Source: CAYNFR01 sp964396595 | GTDB lineage: Bacteria > Bacteroidota > Bacteroidia > Chitinophagales > Saprospiraceae | NCBI GenBank assembly: GCA_964396595.1 | Contig: CAYNFR010000013.1 | Location: forward strand, 1-64,000 | Direction: 5' to 3' | Length of the DNA stretch: 64,000 nt | Part shown: one piece after another, positions 1-8,216 of the stretch | How the letters are laid out: each line of letters opens with the position of its first letter | How positions within the stretch are numbered: position 1 is the stretch's first letter | Made by a program: the position numbers and the translations under genes | The notes under the pieces: model-generated | Database searches by the model: none | What the model was told of the DNA's origin: nothing | What the model saw: only the letters and a program-made list of their open reading frames with translations

Positions 1-123
1 ATCAAGAAAGAAACGATTACTTTGCTTACACTGCTATACCGGGCCAATAGCCGAGATGATAAAAGTGCTGTGCTGCAAGAAGCGAGAGAACATATTGAGG
101 TTCTCCGATTATTCATCAGATAA
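1..123 (+). CDS. Partial Avd-like / four-helix-bundle protein (C-terminus only)
   Basis: Open from the first base to TAA at 121, giving the last 40 residues. The peptide is strongly helical and contains LQEAREHIEVLRLFIR, which resembles the C-terminal helix of the four-helix-bundle family that includes Avd proteins of diversity-generating retroelements and 23S rRNA intervening-sequence proteins. The family call is inference from a short segment. No reverse transcriptase or template repeat follows; the next gene is tilS on the opposite strand. The other frame continues for about 15 codons beyond the stop, so a late frameshift is possible. Bases 124-280 hold no gene I can support. Confidence 0.45.
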   Translation: MKKETITLLTLLYRANSRDDKSAVLQEAREHIEVLRLFIR

Positions 124-280
124 TGAAAGCTGGGATTTTGTTTTACAAGCTATGTTGAGCTCTTGAATAATGGTTTTTATCCTTTGTGATGTTTCTTTGC
201 CTGCAGCTCTATGATAATTGTTTCATTTAAAATCGTAATTGATACTAAAGCACGAAATTGGAGAATAAAATCTTACTTCA

Positions 281-1636
281 TCAAATAATAAGATCGGGTT
301 GCCACGCTAATTTTAACAACTTGCTCGATGATTTTTTGATCCTCACGCGATGATCGATCCGATGGCCTATCAGCCAGATTATTCCTTGCTTGTCTGAGAG
401 AACGAGTTGATTTCGCTTTTCGAATAAATTTACTTTAGCATCTGTGAGTATATCTGATATTTTCTTGCTTTTACCTGCCATCCCTAATGGGGACATCCTA
501 TCGCCTTCTTTAATTGATCTAAGTATAAGTGGCCAATGAACGGATTCGGCATCTATTACTTCTATATGATGATGTGGATCAAGTTTCATTGCGTCTATCA
601 GCGATAATTTTAATATACCCTTACGACATAACACTTCCGACTCATATTGCTCAATGATCTTTGTCTCATTTTGATAAGTATTGATAGGTGCAATAATCAA
701 TGTACTTCGAGCAATAAGTAGCTCGTGACTGTGTGTGTGAAAAAGACTGCCATTCGATGTTGTTGTTGAGACAATTTTGGAAGCCTGAGCGGCATTAAAT
801 CCATATGGCGACAAAAGATGAAATAAGATCGTCTGATGATTTTTATAAGACATCAATTGATCTTTGTCAATTGTAATTATGCGGTCATTCGTTTTTACAA
901 TTTTACTTGCGATGGATTCAATATGTTGTTGTAATAATTCTGATTCATCTCTCAGGATGTTGATAGTACGTTGAAAACGTTCATGGGCATTGGGCCATCT
1001 AGAAAGTATATGAGGCCATACTTCATTTCTTATATAATTTCGATCATAGACGGAACTGGCATTCGAACTGTCCTCACGCCAGTTGATATGATTCTCACTA
1101 GCATATTTTTCCAGCTCTTCCTTTTTTAAGCATGATAGAGGTCTAATGAAAGAACTATTTCGTGGAGAAATGCCCATTAATCCTTTAGAGCCACTGCCTC
1201 GTAATGCGTTTATGAAAAATGTTTCAATACTGTCATTGATATGATGAGCTGTCGCACAGATAGATATGTCTTGAGCGAGCATGACTTGGTTAAAAAAATT
1301 ATAGCGGATTTCTCTGGCTCTTTCTTGAAGTGAGGAGTGCTTGAGTTTAACTAATTCGTCATCACTGATAGTGTATGTGTGGATAGGGAGACCCATCTTG
1401 GTGGCCATTTCGATCACTGATTGAAGATCTGCATCTGAATCTGTTCCTCTTAATCTATAATTGACATGTGACGGATGACACTTATAGCCTAGAGTTGACA
1501 GAATATGCAAGAGTACATTACTATCAAGTCCTCCACTACACGCCACAAGGATGTTTGCTTGCGGATCAGTGATGAGTTGCTCTTTCACAATGAATGCACC
1601 TACCTCTTCGCGAATGTGCTTACTGAAGTTTGTCAA
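281..1636 (-). CDS. tilS: tRNA(Ile)-lysidine synthase TilS
   Basis: Ligates lysine to C34 of the CAU anticodon of tRNA-Ile, converting it to lysidine so that it reads AUA; cytoplasmic and ATP-dependent. The N-terminal PP-loop ATPase signature ACSGGLDS lies at residues 32-39. The region around residues 130-150 (ATAHHINDSIETFFINALRGSG) is the usual TilS catalytic stretch, and the C-terminal part (KSKKISDILTDAKV) matches the substrate-binding domain. At 451 residues it has normal full length. It is divergent from the lipoprotein pair, with about 85 bases between the two starts. Confidence 0.93.
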   Translation of the reverse strand: MTNFSKHIREEVGAFIVKEQLITDPQANILVACSGGLDSNVLLHILSTLGYKCHPSHVNYRLRGTDSDADLQSVIEMATKMGLPIHTYTISDDELVKLKHSSLQERAREIRYNFFNQVMLAQDISICATAHHINDSIETFFINALRGSGSKGLMGISPRNSSFIRPLSCLKKEELEKYASENHINWREDSSNASSVYDRNYIRNEVWPHILSRWPNAHERFQRTINILRDESELLQQHIESIASKIVKTNDRIITIDKDQLMSYKNHQTILFHLLSPYGFNAAQASKIVSTTTSNGSLFHTHSHELLIARSTLIIAPINTYQNETKIIEQYESEVLCRKGILKLSLIDAMKLDPHHHIEVIDAESVHWPLILRSIKEGDRMSPLGMAGKSKKISDILTDAKVNLFEKRNQLVLSDKQGIIWLIGHRIDHRVRIKKSSSKLLKLAWQPDLII

Positions 1637-1671
1637 TTCTTGTTAATATTATTGCAATCCTGAGTGCGAAG

Positions 1672-1703
1672 TTGCGTTTTTAGTTTTGGTTAAGATAACT
1701 TTG
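1672..1703 (+). promoter_or_regulatory. Bacteroidota-type promoter for the lipoprotein pair
   Basis: TTG at 1672-1674 and TAACTTTG at 1696-1703 are 21 bases apart, matching the TTG/TAnnTTTG pattern of Bacteroidota. Transcription would begin near 1710, after the upstream possible start at 1686, so this site favours ATG 1722 as the true start. Confidence 0.5.
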
Positions 1704-1721
1704 CCATCGCTAATATACGAT

Positions 1722-2276
1722 ATGAAAAACACGCCTGTTTATTTTCTAGTAGTTCTAATGATACTGTTGGTCAGTTGTAAGGATACGTCGCAGCATAAAC
1801 CGCTGGTGACACCTGTTCAAGAGTCTCAATTCCCGATCAATATTCAGAAGGGAGGCACTTTTACCTCTTTAGGTGATATTAGAAAACAGGCTGAGGCTAT
1901 CATAAACTTCCGCAAGGATAAAGAGCCCAAGGCTATGGCCTTTTTGACTTATGCTTTCTGGTATCCCGAGGTGGCATTTAACAATGGAGAGTTTACCCAG
2001 GTAGATCAGTTTCAAGGATATTGGTTGAAGCTAAATGATGACTTTACCTATATATTCGGATACTACGACACAGCTCATGGGTCAGGAAGATATCATTTCA
2101 GACTGGATGACATGGCGATGGTCATGCTTGATGATAACCCAGCATTCGAGCCCAAATCATGGAAAGTACAGCACAACGGCGAAGCAATGGTTCTCGTAGG
2201 TCAACACGAGATGGATGTTAATAACGGGATGCAAATCAAATTTTTACCCCTCGACAGACGACCTACACGTGGTTAA
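1722..2276 (+). CDS. Unknown lipoprotein, first of a tandem pair
   Basis: A 184-residue protein with a lipoprotein signal (MKNTPVYFLVVLMILLVSC; cysteine at about residue 19), so probably anchored in the envelope. I recognise no family. The core holds QGYWLKLNDDFTYIFGYYD, AHGSGRYHFRL and MLDDNPAFEPK, which are nearly identical in the next gene. The frame stays open upstream to 1686, but the promoter at 1672-1703 and the signal peptide support ATG 1722. The aromatic and glycine-rich alternating pattern suggests a beta-rich, lipocalin-like fold (weak inference). Confidence 0.75.
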   Translation: MKNTPVYFLVVLMILLVSCKDTSQHKPLVTPVQESQFPINIQKGGTFTSLGDIRKQAEAIINFRKDKEPKAMAFLTYAFWYPEVAFNNGEFTQVDQFQGYWLKLNDDFTYIFGYYDTAHGSGRYHFRLDDMAMVMLDDNPAFEPKSWKVQHNGEAMVLVGQHEMDVNNGMQIKFLPLDRRPTRG

Positions 2277-2335
2277 TAAAATCATTGACCATTTTTCATT
2301 GAGTAATGAATTATTGGGAAGACGAACACAAAGTA

Positions 2336-2893
2336 ATGCGTAGAACATCTTCGATCTTTTTTTTAGTGTTGTGTGCGTTTCTCATGGGATGTAAGGAGTC
2401 TGCTGTTCATCAACCGCTAGTTTTGCCTGTGTCTGACTCTCAATTTCCTTTAAACCATCAGATGGGAGGAGACTTTAGCTCCATAGCGCATGTCCGTAAC
2501 CAAGTAGAAGCCATTATTAATTTAAGAAAGGAAAATCATCCGAAGATTCCTGCCATGTTACTCGCTTTTTTCTTCCATCCGAATGGGGCTATAGTCGGGC
2601 AGCGTCAGATGGGCGAGTCAGAATTTGAAGGTTATTGGCTAAAGTTTAATGATGACTTCACATATATCTTCGGACAGTTTGATATGGCACATGGCTCAGG
2701 AAGATTTCACTTCAGGCTGGAAGATGGGGAGTTAGTCATGCTTGATGATAATCCCGCATTTGAGCCTAAAATATGGGAACTTAAGCAGAATAGCGATTAT
2801 ATGGTTCTTGTAGGGAAGAATAGTTTGGGTATCCGTAACGGTAGTATCCAAGCAAGATTTGTTGCCCTGGATAATCGTCCGTCCAAAAGCTAA
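2336..2893 (+). CDS. Unknown lipoprotein, second of a tandem pair
   Basis: A 185-residue paralogue of the preceding gene. The signal peptide MRRTSSIFFLVLCAFLMGC ends in a lipobox cysteine. Shared blocks are GYWLKxNDDFTYIFG, AHGSGRxHFRL and VMLDDNPAFEPK, with closely similar spacing and ends (xxLDxRPxxx), so this is a local duplication followed by divergence. The frame opens at 2306, but the signal peptide fits ATG 2336. Four bases separate its stop from mltG, so the pair and mltG are probably one transcript. Function unknown. Confidence 0.75.
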   Translation: MRRTSSIFFLVLCAFLMGCKESAVHQPLVLPVSDSQFPLNHQMGGDFSSIAHVRNQVEAIINLRKENHPKIPAMLLAFFFHPNGAIVGQRQMGESEFEGYWLKFNDDFTYIFGQFDMAHGSGRFHFRLEDGELVMLDDNPAFEPKIWELKQNSDYMVLVGKNSLGIRNGSIQARFVALDNRPSKS

Positions 2894-2896
2894 AAA

Positions 2897-3925
2897 ATGC
2901 GGACATTCATCATCATTTTTGCATGTCTTACACTAATAGTCGGTGTTATTGCACTCTATTTTTATAATGCCTTTAACCGAGATATCATTGCTGCCGACAC
3001 TTCTTATGAACTGTTTATTCCAAAGCAGACTTCCTACGAAACCGTCGAGGCAGAGCTAGTTTTTAATGATGTAATTAAAGATAAATGGATATTTTCCACC
3101 GTAGCTTCGCTTAAGAATTACAAAAGAGATGTTGTAGCTACTGGGCGCTATGTTTTGAAGCCGGATATGAGTGCCATTCAGTTGATCAACAAGCTACGCT
3201 CAGGCAATCAAGATGCCATTAAACTGACTATCAGCAATGGTAGATTTCTATCTGATATTGCCGGTCGGATGGCAGAAAAGATATATATAGATAGTTTATC
3301 ATTATTGACTGCACTTACTGACGCTGCGCATCTCGAAAGACTTGAACTGACACAAGAACAAGCTATCTCTCAAATTATACCGAATACTTATGAAGTTTTT
3401 TGGGATGTTACCCCTGAGTCGATAGCAGACAGGATGGCAAGAGAATATCAGCGATTTTGGAGTCAGAATGATCGAAGATCTAAAGCGAAGTCCCTAGGGC
3501 TTTCTCTTGGCGAAGTATCCACACTTGCGGCTATCGTCGAGAAAGAGTCTCTACAAAAATCAGAAAGCCCTACCATAGCAGGCCTCTATCTTAATAGACT
3601 TAAGAGAGATATACCATTACAAGCCGACCCTACAGTGGTCTATGCCATTGGGGATTTTAGCATAAGGAGGGTATTGCTCAAAGATTTGGAGTATGACTCA
3701 CCATATAATACCTATAAATACACAGGTCTCCCACCCGGCCCTATAAGTTTGCCAAGCATTGCCTCTATTGATGCGATTCTGGATGCGGAAAGTCATGATT
3801 ATCTTTATATGTGTGCTAAGCCAGGATATCATGGTGCGCATTTATTCGCACGAACGCTAGCTGAGCACGAACGCAATGCGAATATCTATAGACGCTGGTT
3901 GAATAGTGAAGGTATATTTAGATAG
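2897..3925 (+). CDS. mltG: Endolytic murein transglycosylase MltG (YceG-like)
   Basis: Cleaves nascent glycan strands at the inner membrane and so sets glycan length. Residues 3-23 form one membrane anchor. The YceG domain carries LAAIVEKES, with the catalytic glutamate, and the conserved QADPTVVYAIGD, SPYNTYKYTGLPPGPI and NANIYRRWL blocks. At 342 residues it has typical length. It follows the lipoprotein pair after three bases, which hints that those lipoproteins work in the envelope, although this order may be chance. Confidence 0.93.
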   Translation: MRTFIIIFACLTLIVGVIALYFYNAFNRDIIAADTSYELFIPKQTSYETVEAELVFNDVIKDKWIFSTVASLKNYKRDVVATGRYVLKPDMSAIQLINKLRSGNQDAIKLTISNGRFLSDIAGRMAEKIYIDSLSLLTALTDAAHLERLELTQEQAISQIIPNTYEVFWDVTPESIADRMAREYQRFWSQNDRRSKAKSLGLSLGEVSTLAAIVEKESLQKSESPTIAGLYLNRLKRDIPLQADPTVVYAIGDFSIRRVLLKDLEYDSPYNTYKYTGLPPGPISLPSIASIDAILDAESHDYLYMCAKPGYHGAHLFARTLAEHERNANIYRRWLNSEGIFR

Positions 3926-3943
3926 CCAGGCCACTCCCTTGTA

Positions 3944-4033
3944 CAATTACGAATTACCGGCTTGTCTCAAGGAGGCGGCAATTACGAATTACGTTCATCG
4001 CCTCTTACTGACATGACACCAATTACGAATTAC
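3944..4033. repeat. Three copies of a 14-base repeat CAATTACGAATTAC
   Basis: Exact copies lie at 3944-3957, 3979-3992 and 4020-4033, separated by 21 and 27 unrelated bases, between mltG and the small ORF at 4132. Each copy contains two ATTAC units. Spacing and number are too irregular for CRISPR. It may be an intergenic repeat family of this genome; its role is unknown. The rest of 3926-4131 shows nothing further that I can support. Confidence 0.7.
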
Positions 4034-4131
4034 GGGGGTCTAGTTTTTTAGACGCGACTCTAACGGACGGCATCACTATAATTGTAAAATAAGGTCTTCG
4101 CCCATTACGAAATGGTCAAATTGTGTAAAGC

Positions 4132-4260
4132 TCAAAAGACGAATGTGGCGATGAGGATTAGCCCTATGATAATCATAGAGATCAGAAGAGAGAGGGTAAT
4201 GCTGGCACTCAGGCGGCTGCGGGGATCTTCGTATGCGGGATGATTGTGGTGATCTGACAA
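4132..4260 (-). CDS. Possible small single-pass membrane protein, 42 residues, TTG start
   Basis: Follows the 4270-4746 lipoprotein in the same frame, nine bases after its stop. It starts with TTG: a polar histidine-rich head (MSDHHNHPAYEDPRSR), then one hydrophobic helix (LSASITLSLLISMIIIGL and on to IATFVF) that ends at the stop. The amphipathic head, basic flank and terminal helix look like a real small membrane protein, but there is no ATG and no family I recognise. The frame could also be the relic of a longer protein. Confidence 0.4.
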   Translation of the reverse strand: MSDHHNHPAYEDPRSRLSASITLSLLISMIIIGLILIATFVF

Positions 4261-4269
4261 GATAGGGGA

Positions 4270-4746
4270 TTATTTATTGGGGTTGTTTTGTTGGATTTGC
4301 TGTAGGAGGTTATTGTAGAATCGTAAACCATTCTCATTGAAGAGATTGCCATACAGGTATTGTTCATTTTTAATGAACACCTGAAAGATGCAATCTTGGC
4401 TGTAATAAACATGAGCTTCTAAAAGCAATTCTCCTCGACCATAATATACCTTACGAGCAAGCGGAATGCAATTTTCGGGAAGCGAAGATAAAGGCGTAAG
4501 AGAAATTAATGAGAGATCTTGCTTTACGGCACCGTTTCCAGATTGATTCATGGAAACACCACCTGTGCTAAAATTATAGTCTATTTGATCGCCTTTCTCG
4601 TTGAGAAGGAGTATCATATCCATCGGCAGGCCATCGGGAGACCAGTTTTTGATGTATTTAGAAAAGCTAGAAACTGGTTTTTGCTCTTTTTTCGGTATGC
4701 AAGCTATCATGGTCACAAGCATAAGGGATGTCCATATTCTCGTCAT
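4270..4746 (-). CDS. Unknown lipoprotein, 158 residues
   Basis: ATG 4746 gives a lipoprotein signal (MTRIWTSLMLVTMIAC). The frame extends upstream to 4923, but those 59 residues run through the rplT terminator and look non-coding, so I reject them. The mature part has no motif I know; it includes SFSKYIKNWSPDGLPMDMIL and a C-terminal glutamine/asparagine-rich end. It probably sits in the envelope. Function unknown. Confidence 0.65.
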   Translation of the reverse strand: MTRIWTSLMLVTMIACIPKKEQKPVSSFSKYIKNWSPDGLPMDMILLLNEKGDQIDYNFSTGGVSMNQSGNGAVKQDLSLISLTPLSSLPENCIPLARKVYYGRGELLLEAHVYYSQDCIFQVFIKNEQYLYGNLFNENGLRFYNNLLQQIQQNNPNK

Positions 4747-4864
4747 AGTGCGTTTTGTGTTCGTCGATGACAAATGTAAAAAAAGACCTAATGTCTCAGT
4801 GTATTTAATGAGGGGAGTTTTATCGAGGTAGCGCTTGCAAGCTATCGAAGTTGATTTGTTATCA

Positions 4865-4900
4865 ATAAAAAAGCCTAACAACTTGAAGTTGATAGGCTTA
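4865..4900 (-). terminator. Rho-independent terminator after rpmI-rplT
   Basis: On the minus strand, AAGCCTATCAACTT and AAGTTGTTAGGCTT pair, followed by a run of six T. It lies about 45 bases beyond the rplT stop. Confidence 0.75.
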
Positions 4901-4941
4901 ATATTTTGAATCATCGGATTCAATTACATTGACGAGGGGTG

Positions 4942-5286
4942 TTAAACCGCTGATTTTACTACTTGGGCGAAAGCATCAGGATGATTCATCGCTAAATCTG
5001 CCAATGCTTTGCGATTAATGCCGATATTCTTTTCGCTTAAAGCATGCATCAACTGAGAATAACTGATGCCATGCTCTCTAGCACCCGCATTAATACGTGT
5101 GATCCATAGCTTTCTGAATTCTCTTTTTTTGTTTTTTCTGTCGCGATATGCGTATTGAAGTCCTTTTTCAAGGGCATTTTTTGCTACTGTGTAAACATTT
5201 CTTCTTGCTCCAAAGTAACCTTTAGTAGACTTAAGAATCTTTTTTCTACGCGCTCTAGACGCTACCGAATTTACTGAACGTGGCAT
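4942..5286 (-). CDS. rplT: 50S ribosomal protein L20
   Basis: A 114-residue primary 23S rRNA-binding protein needed for early 50S assembly. The N-terminus MPRSVNSVASRARRKKILK, then AKGYFGARRNVYTVAKNA, then RKLWITRINAGAREHGISYS are diagnostic. In many bacteria L20 also represses its own operon. It follows rpmI after 15 bases and ends before a clear terminator. Confidence 0.97.
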   Translation of the reverse strand: MPRSVNSVASRARRKKILKSTKGYFGARRNVYTVAKNALEKGLQYAYRDRKNKKREFRKLWITRINAGAREHGISYSQLMHALSEKNIGINRKALADLAMNHPDAFAQVVKSAV

Positions 5287-5301
5287 TCTATTATGTCTTT
5301 A

Positions 5302-5496
5302 TTAAATTCCCAATAATGTCTGTATTCTCTTCTTGTCAGCATCGCTCACTAAAGTAGAGCCTTTCAATCTCAACTTGGCCTTGGTGCTTTTTTTACGCAT
5401 CAAGTGCGAAGTATTGGCCTGAAATCTCTTAATCTTTCCAGAACCCGTAACTTTGAATCTCTTTTTTGCACCTGAGTGCGTCTTTACCTTAGGCAT
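5302..5496 (-). CDS. rpmI: 50S ribosomal protein L35
   Basis: A 64-residue protein beginning MPKVKTHSGAKKRFKVTGSG, the standard L35 start. The frame stays open for nine codons upstream, but ATG 5496 matches the family and lies about 18 bases after the predicted transcription start. It is co-transcribed with rplT. infC, which commonly precedes rpmI, is absent here: the upstream neighbour is kdsA on the other strand. Confidence 0.96.
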   Translation of the reverse strand: MPKVKTHSGAKKRFKVTGSGKIKRFQANTSHLMRKKSTKAKLRLKGSTLVSDADKKRIQTLLGI

Positions 5497-5520
5497 AAGC
5501 TCTTTATTTCTAATGGGGTG

Positions 5521-5551
5521 CAAATGTATATATAATATTTCCGATCTTCAA
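5521..5551 (-). promoter_or_regulatory. Bacteroidota-type promoter for rpmI-rplT
   Basis: On the minus strand, TTG (5551-5549) and TACATTTG (5528-5521) are separated by 20 bases. The predicted start of transcription is near 5514, leaving a very short leader before ATG 5496. This shows that rpmI-rplT is expressed on its own here, without infC. Confidence 0.6.
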
Positions 5552-5628
5552 GTAGTTATGCCAAATTACTTATAAAACAAAATAATATTTAGCTCGATAT
5601 TTGCCTTAACTTCGTCTAATAAGCTGAT

Positions 5629-6468
5629 TTGACAGTGACGAAAGCTTTACATCCCGCGATATTAAAGATTTTTAACCCTGAGAATAGAGGGTTATTTGTG
5701 ATAGCAGGGCCCTGTGTAGTAGAAAGTGAGGAGTTGAGTATTGAGATAGCGCAGACGCTGAGTGAAATCGCTAATCGACTAGATATACCATATGTTTTTA
5801 AAGCATCCTATCGCAAAGCGAATAGAACATCATCACAATCGTTTAGAGGGATTGGCGATGATAGAGCGCTTGATATACTTCGCGTGGTTAAAAATCACGT
5901 AGGTGTGGCGATAACGACAGATGTGCACGAGATTGCGGAGCTGGAGTCAGTTGTAGACGTGGTCGATATGATTCAAATACCCGCATTTTTGTCGCGACAG
6001 ACGGCCTTGATCGAGGCATCTGCCATGTCAGGGTGCGCAGTAAATATAAAAAAGGGGCAATTCATGTCTGCAGAAGCAGCTATTGCAGCGGCTGATAAAG
6101 CAAGATGTTACGAAAAACCATTGGTGATGTTGACAGAAAGGGGCAATAGTTTTGGCTATAACGATCTTGTTGTTGATGGTAGAAATATTGCTCTGATGTC
6201 CGAATCGTTTATCACTGTGATGGATTGTACGCATGCGACCCAGCAGCCAAATCAATCCTCCAATATAACAGGAGGCCAAAATGAATATGCTGAATTAATG
6301 GCGCGTATCGGGATTGTTGCCGGTGCGCGTGGAATATTCATAGAGACGCATCCACACCCGAAGGCTGCCCCTTCGGATGCCCGGTCGATGATTCCATTAA
6401 AGAATATGTCAGATATGCTTTACAGGCTAAAGGAATTATTTTATTCATATTCCAAGGTTTATGCCTGA
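5629..6468 (+). CDS. kdsA: 3-deoxy-8-phosphooctulonate synthase KdsA
   Basis: Condenses phosphoenolpyruvate and arabinose 5-phosphate to Kdo-8-phosphate for the inner core of lipopolysaccharide. Family blocks: FVIAGPCVVESE, FKASYRKANRTSSQSFRG, TTDVHE, IQIPAFLSRQT, NIKKGQFMS and ERGNSFGYNDLVVD. The start is TTG 5629 or GTG 5635; there is no upstream ATG in frame. Its 3' end overlaps the next gene by 8 bases, so the two are translationally coupled. Confidence 0.94.
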   Translation: MTVTKALHPAILKIFNPENRGLFVIAGPCVVESEELSIEIAQTLSEIANRLDIPYVFKASYRKANRTSSQSFRGIGDDRALDILRVVKNHVGVAITTDVHEIAELESVVDVVDMIQIPAFLSRQTALIEASAMSGCAVNIKKGQFMSAEAAIAAADKARCYEKPLVMLTERGNSFGYNDLVVDGRNIALMSESFITVMDCTHATQQPNQSSNITGGQNEYAELMARIGIVAGARGIFIETHPHPKAAPSDARSMIPLKNMSDMLYRLKELFYSYSKVYA

Positions 6469-8005
6469 GTTTTTAGAGTTAAAAATTATCCCAGGGAAGA
6501 TCTCAGATGAGTATTTTATTCGGGAGCAGCTCTTTGCTTTGGCAGGCCCATCTGTTCATAGTGGTGTTGATTTTAAGCTGGTGCGAAAGTCTATCGATTC
6601 TCGTAAGGGTAGGGTGCTATATGTGCTACGATATGAGATAGTTGAAAAAAACCATTACAAGCCCCCGTCAGATGAGATAGTTTATCGACCAGTTCATCAG
6701 GATGCCCCCCGAGTGCTTATCATTGGTGCGGGTCCATGTGGCTACTATGCCGCTTTACGCTGTATAGAACTTGGCCTTCGGCCAATAGTTATTGATAGAG
6801 GCAAGGATGTCCAGGCCAGAAGACGGGACTTGAAGAGCATTCAGCAGTTTGGTATAGTAAATCCTGATTCCAATTATTGTTTTGGAGAAGGTGGTGCCGG
6901 TACGTATTCAGATGGAAAGCTATATACTCGTTCGACAAAGCGTGGAGATATTATCAAGGCGCTGAAGATTCTTGTGCAACATGGTGCTGCTGAAGAAATC
7001 TTGACAGATGCGCACCCACATATCGGTTCTAATAAACTTCCCAAGATAGTGGCCGGTATAAGAGAAACCATCATTAATGCCGGGGGCGAGGTAAGATTTA
7101 ATAGCCGCGTGATCGATTTTATAATAGAGAACAATGTCTTCCGGGGTGTGGTTCTCGAGGATGGAAGTGAGCTTACTGCTGGTGCTTCTGTTTTATGCAC
7201 AGGACATTCGGCGCGGGATATATATGAACTGTGTCATAAGTACAACATATCTATTGCGTTTAAGCCCTTTGCTATGGGTGTCAGAATAGAACACCCACAA
7301 GCATTGATCGATGAAATCCAATATCACCGTGAGCAAAGGGGAGAACATTTGCCAGCGGCTTCTTATGGATTGGCTTGTCAGGTAAATGAACATGGGGTTT
7401 TTTCTTTTTGTATGTGCCCTGGTGGACTCATCGTTCCTGCCTCGACTTCACCCGGTGAGCTAGTAGTCAACGGAATGTCATTGTCTCGACGCGATTCGCC
7501 CTATGCAAATGCTGCTTTAGTTGTTAGCTTGGATCAAAATCCCGGTAAGGATGTTTTTGATGGTATGCATTACCAATCGGGATTGGAAAAGCACATTTTT
7601 AGCTTTGGTGATGGGACACAACAAGCACCCGCACAGCGCATTACAGATTTTGTAAAAAATAAAATTAGTGCTGATCTACCGTCATCATCCTACATTCCGG
7701 GTGTTTATAGCGCACCGATGCACGAATTTCTACCCGGGTGGATTGCAGGCGCTATTCGTAAGGCATTGCATGAATTTGATAAAAAAATGAAGGGCTACTT
7801 CACCTCTGAGGCGCAGCTCGTGGGGCTAGAAAGTCGCACCAGCGCACCTATCAGAATTAATCGTGATCGAGCCACGCTGATGAGTACGACCACTGAAGCG
7901 TTATTTCCCGGAGGAGAAGGTGCGGGATTTGCAGGGGGTATTTTGTCGGCAGCTTTGGACGGAGAGCGTTTGGCTAATGCTGTTAATGCCTTCATCACGC
8001 GTTAA
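6461..8005 (+). CDS. FAD-dependent oxidoreductase of the COG2509 type
   Basis: A 514-residue flavoprotein. A non-Rossmann N-terminal domain (about residues 1-80) precedes the dinucleotide-binding motif LIIGAGPCGYYAA at about 86-98. NYCFGEGGAGTYSDGKLYTR and the C-terminal GGEGAGFAGGILSAALDGE are typical of this group of uncharacterised dehydrogenases. The substrate is not known. It starts inside kdsA, so they share an operon, but no role in Kdo metabolism is established. Confidence 0.85.
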   Translation: MPEFLELKIIPGKISDEYFIREQLFALAGPSVHSGVDFKLVRKSIDSRKGRVLYVLRYEIVEKNHYKPPSDEIVYRPVHQDAPRVLIIGAGPCGYYAALRCIELGLRPIVIDRGKDVQARRRDLKSIQQFGIVNPDSNYCFGEGGAGTYSDGKLYTRSTKRGDIIKALKILVQHGAAEEILTDAHPHIGSNKLPKIVAGIRETIINAGGEVRFNSRVIDFIIENNVFRGVVLEDGSELTAGASVLCTGHSARDIYELCHKYNISIAFKPFAMGVRIEHPQALIDEIQYHREQRGEHLPAASYGLACQVNEHGVFSFCMCPGGLIVPASTSPGELVVNGMSLSRRDSPYANAALVVSLDQNPGKDVFDGMHYQSGLEKHIFSFGDGTQQAPAQRITDFVKNKISADLPSSSYIPGVYSAPMHEFLPGWIAGAIRKALHEFDKKMKGYFTSEAQLVGLESRTSAPIRINRDRATLMSTTTEALFPGGEGAGFAGGILSAALDGERLANAVNAFITR

Positions 8006-8033
8006 GCATTCTTCCCAAATAGTCTGCAATTGG

Positions 8034-8070
8034 CAAAAAAAATACCCGACCAACGAATTGATCGGGTATC
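8034..8070 (-). terminator. Rho-independent terminator after the GT2 gene
   Basis: On the minus strand ATACCCGA and TCGGGTAT pair around a 12-base loop and are followed by eight T. It lies about 150 bases beyond the stop of the minus-strand glycosyltransferase. Confidence 0.65.
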
Positions 8071-8216
8071 GTCATCATGAAAAAGGTATGTTGAAGTCAA
8101 GTTTTACTTGCCGCAGCAAGAAACAAATGTTTTATAAATAAAACAAGAATATTCTAAAAAAAATTTATTTTCTACAATATTTTGAACTGAATCCTAAATA
8201 TTCGATAATTAGTTTG

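Noticed and set aside
1..280. Diversity-generating retroelement
   Set aside because: Only a 40-residue Avd-like tail is seen; no reverse transcriptase, template or variable repeat in the window.
3944..4033. CRISPR-like short repeats
   Set aside because: Only three 14-base copies with spacers of 21 and 27 bases and no cas genes.
4164..4174. Third ATGATAATCAT copy as a Fur site
   Set aside because: It falls inside the small membrane ORF (codons for M-I-I), so composition explains it.
4747..4923. N-terminal extension of the lipoprotein at 4270-4746
   Set aside because: It crosses the rplT terminator and lacks a signal peptide; ATG 4746 gives a clear lipoprotein signal.
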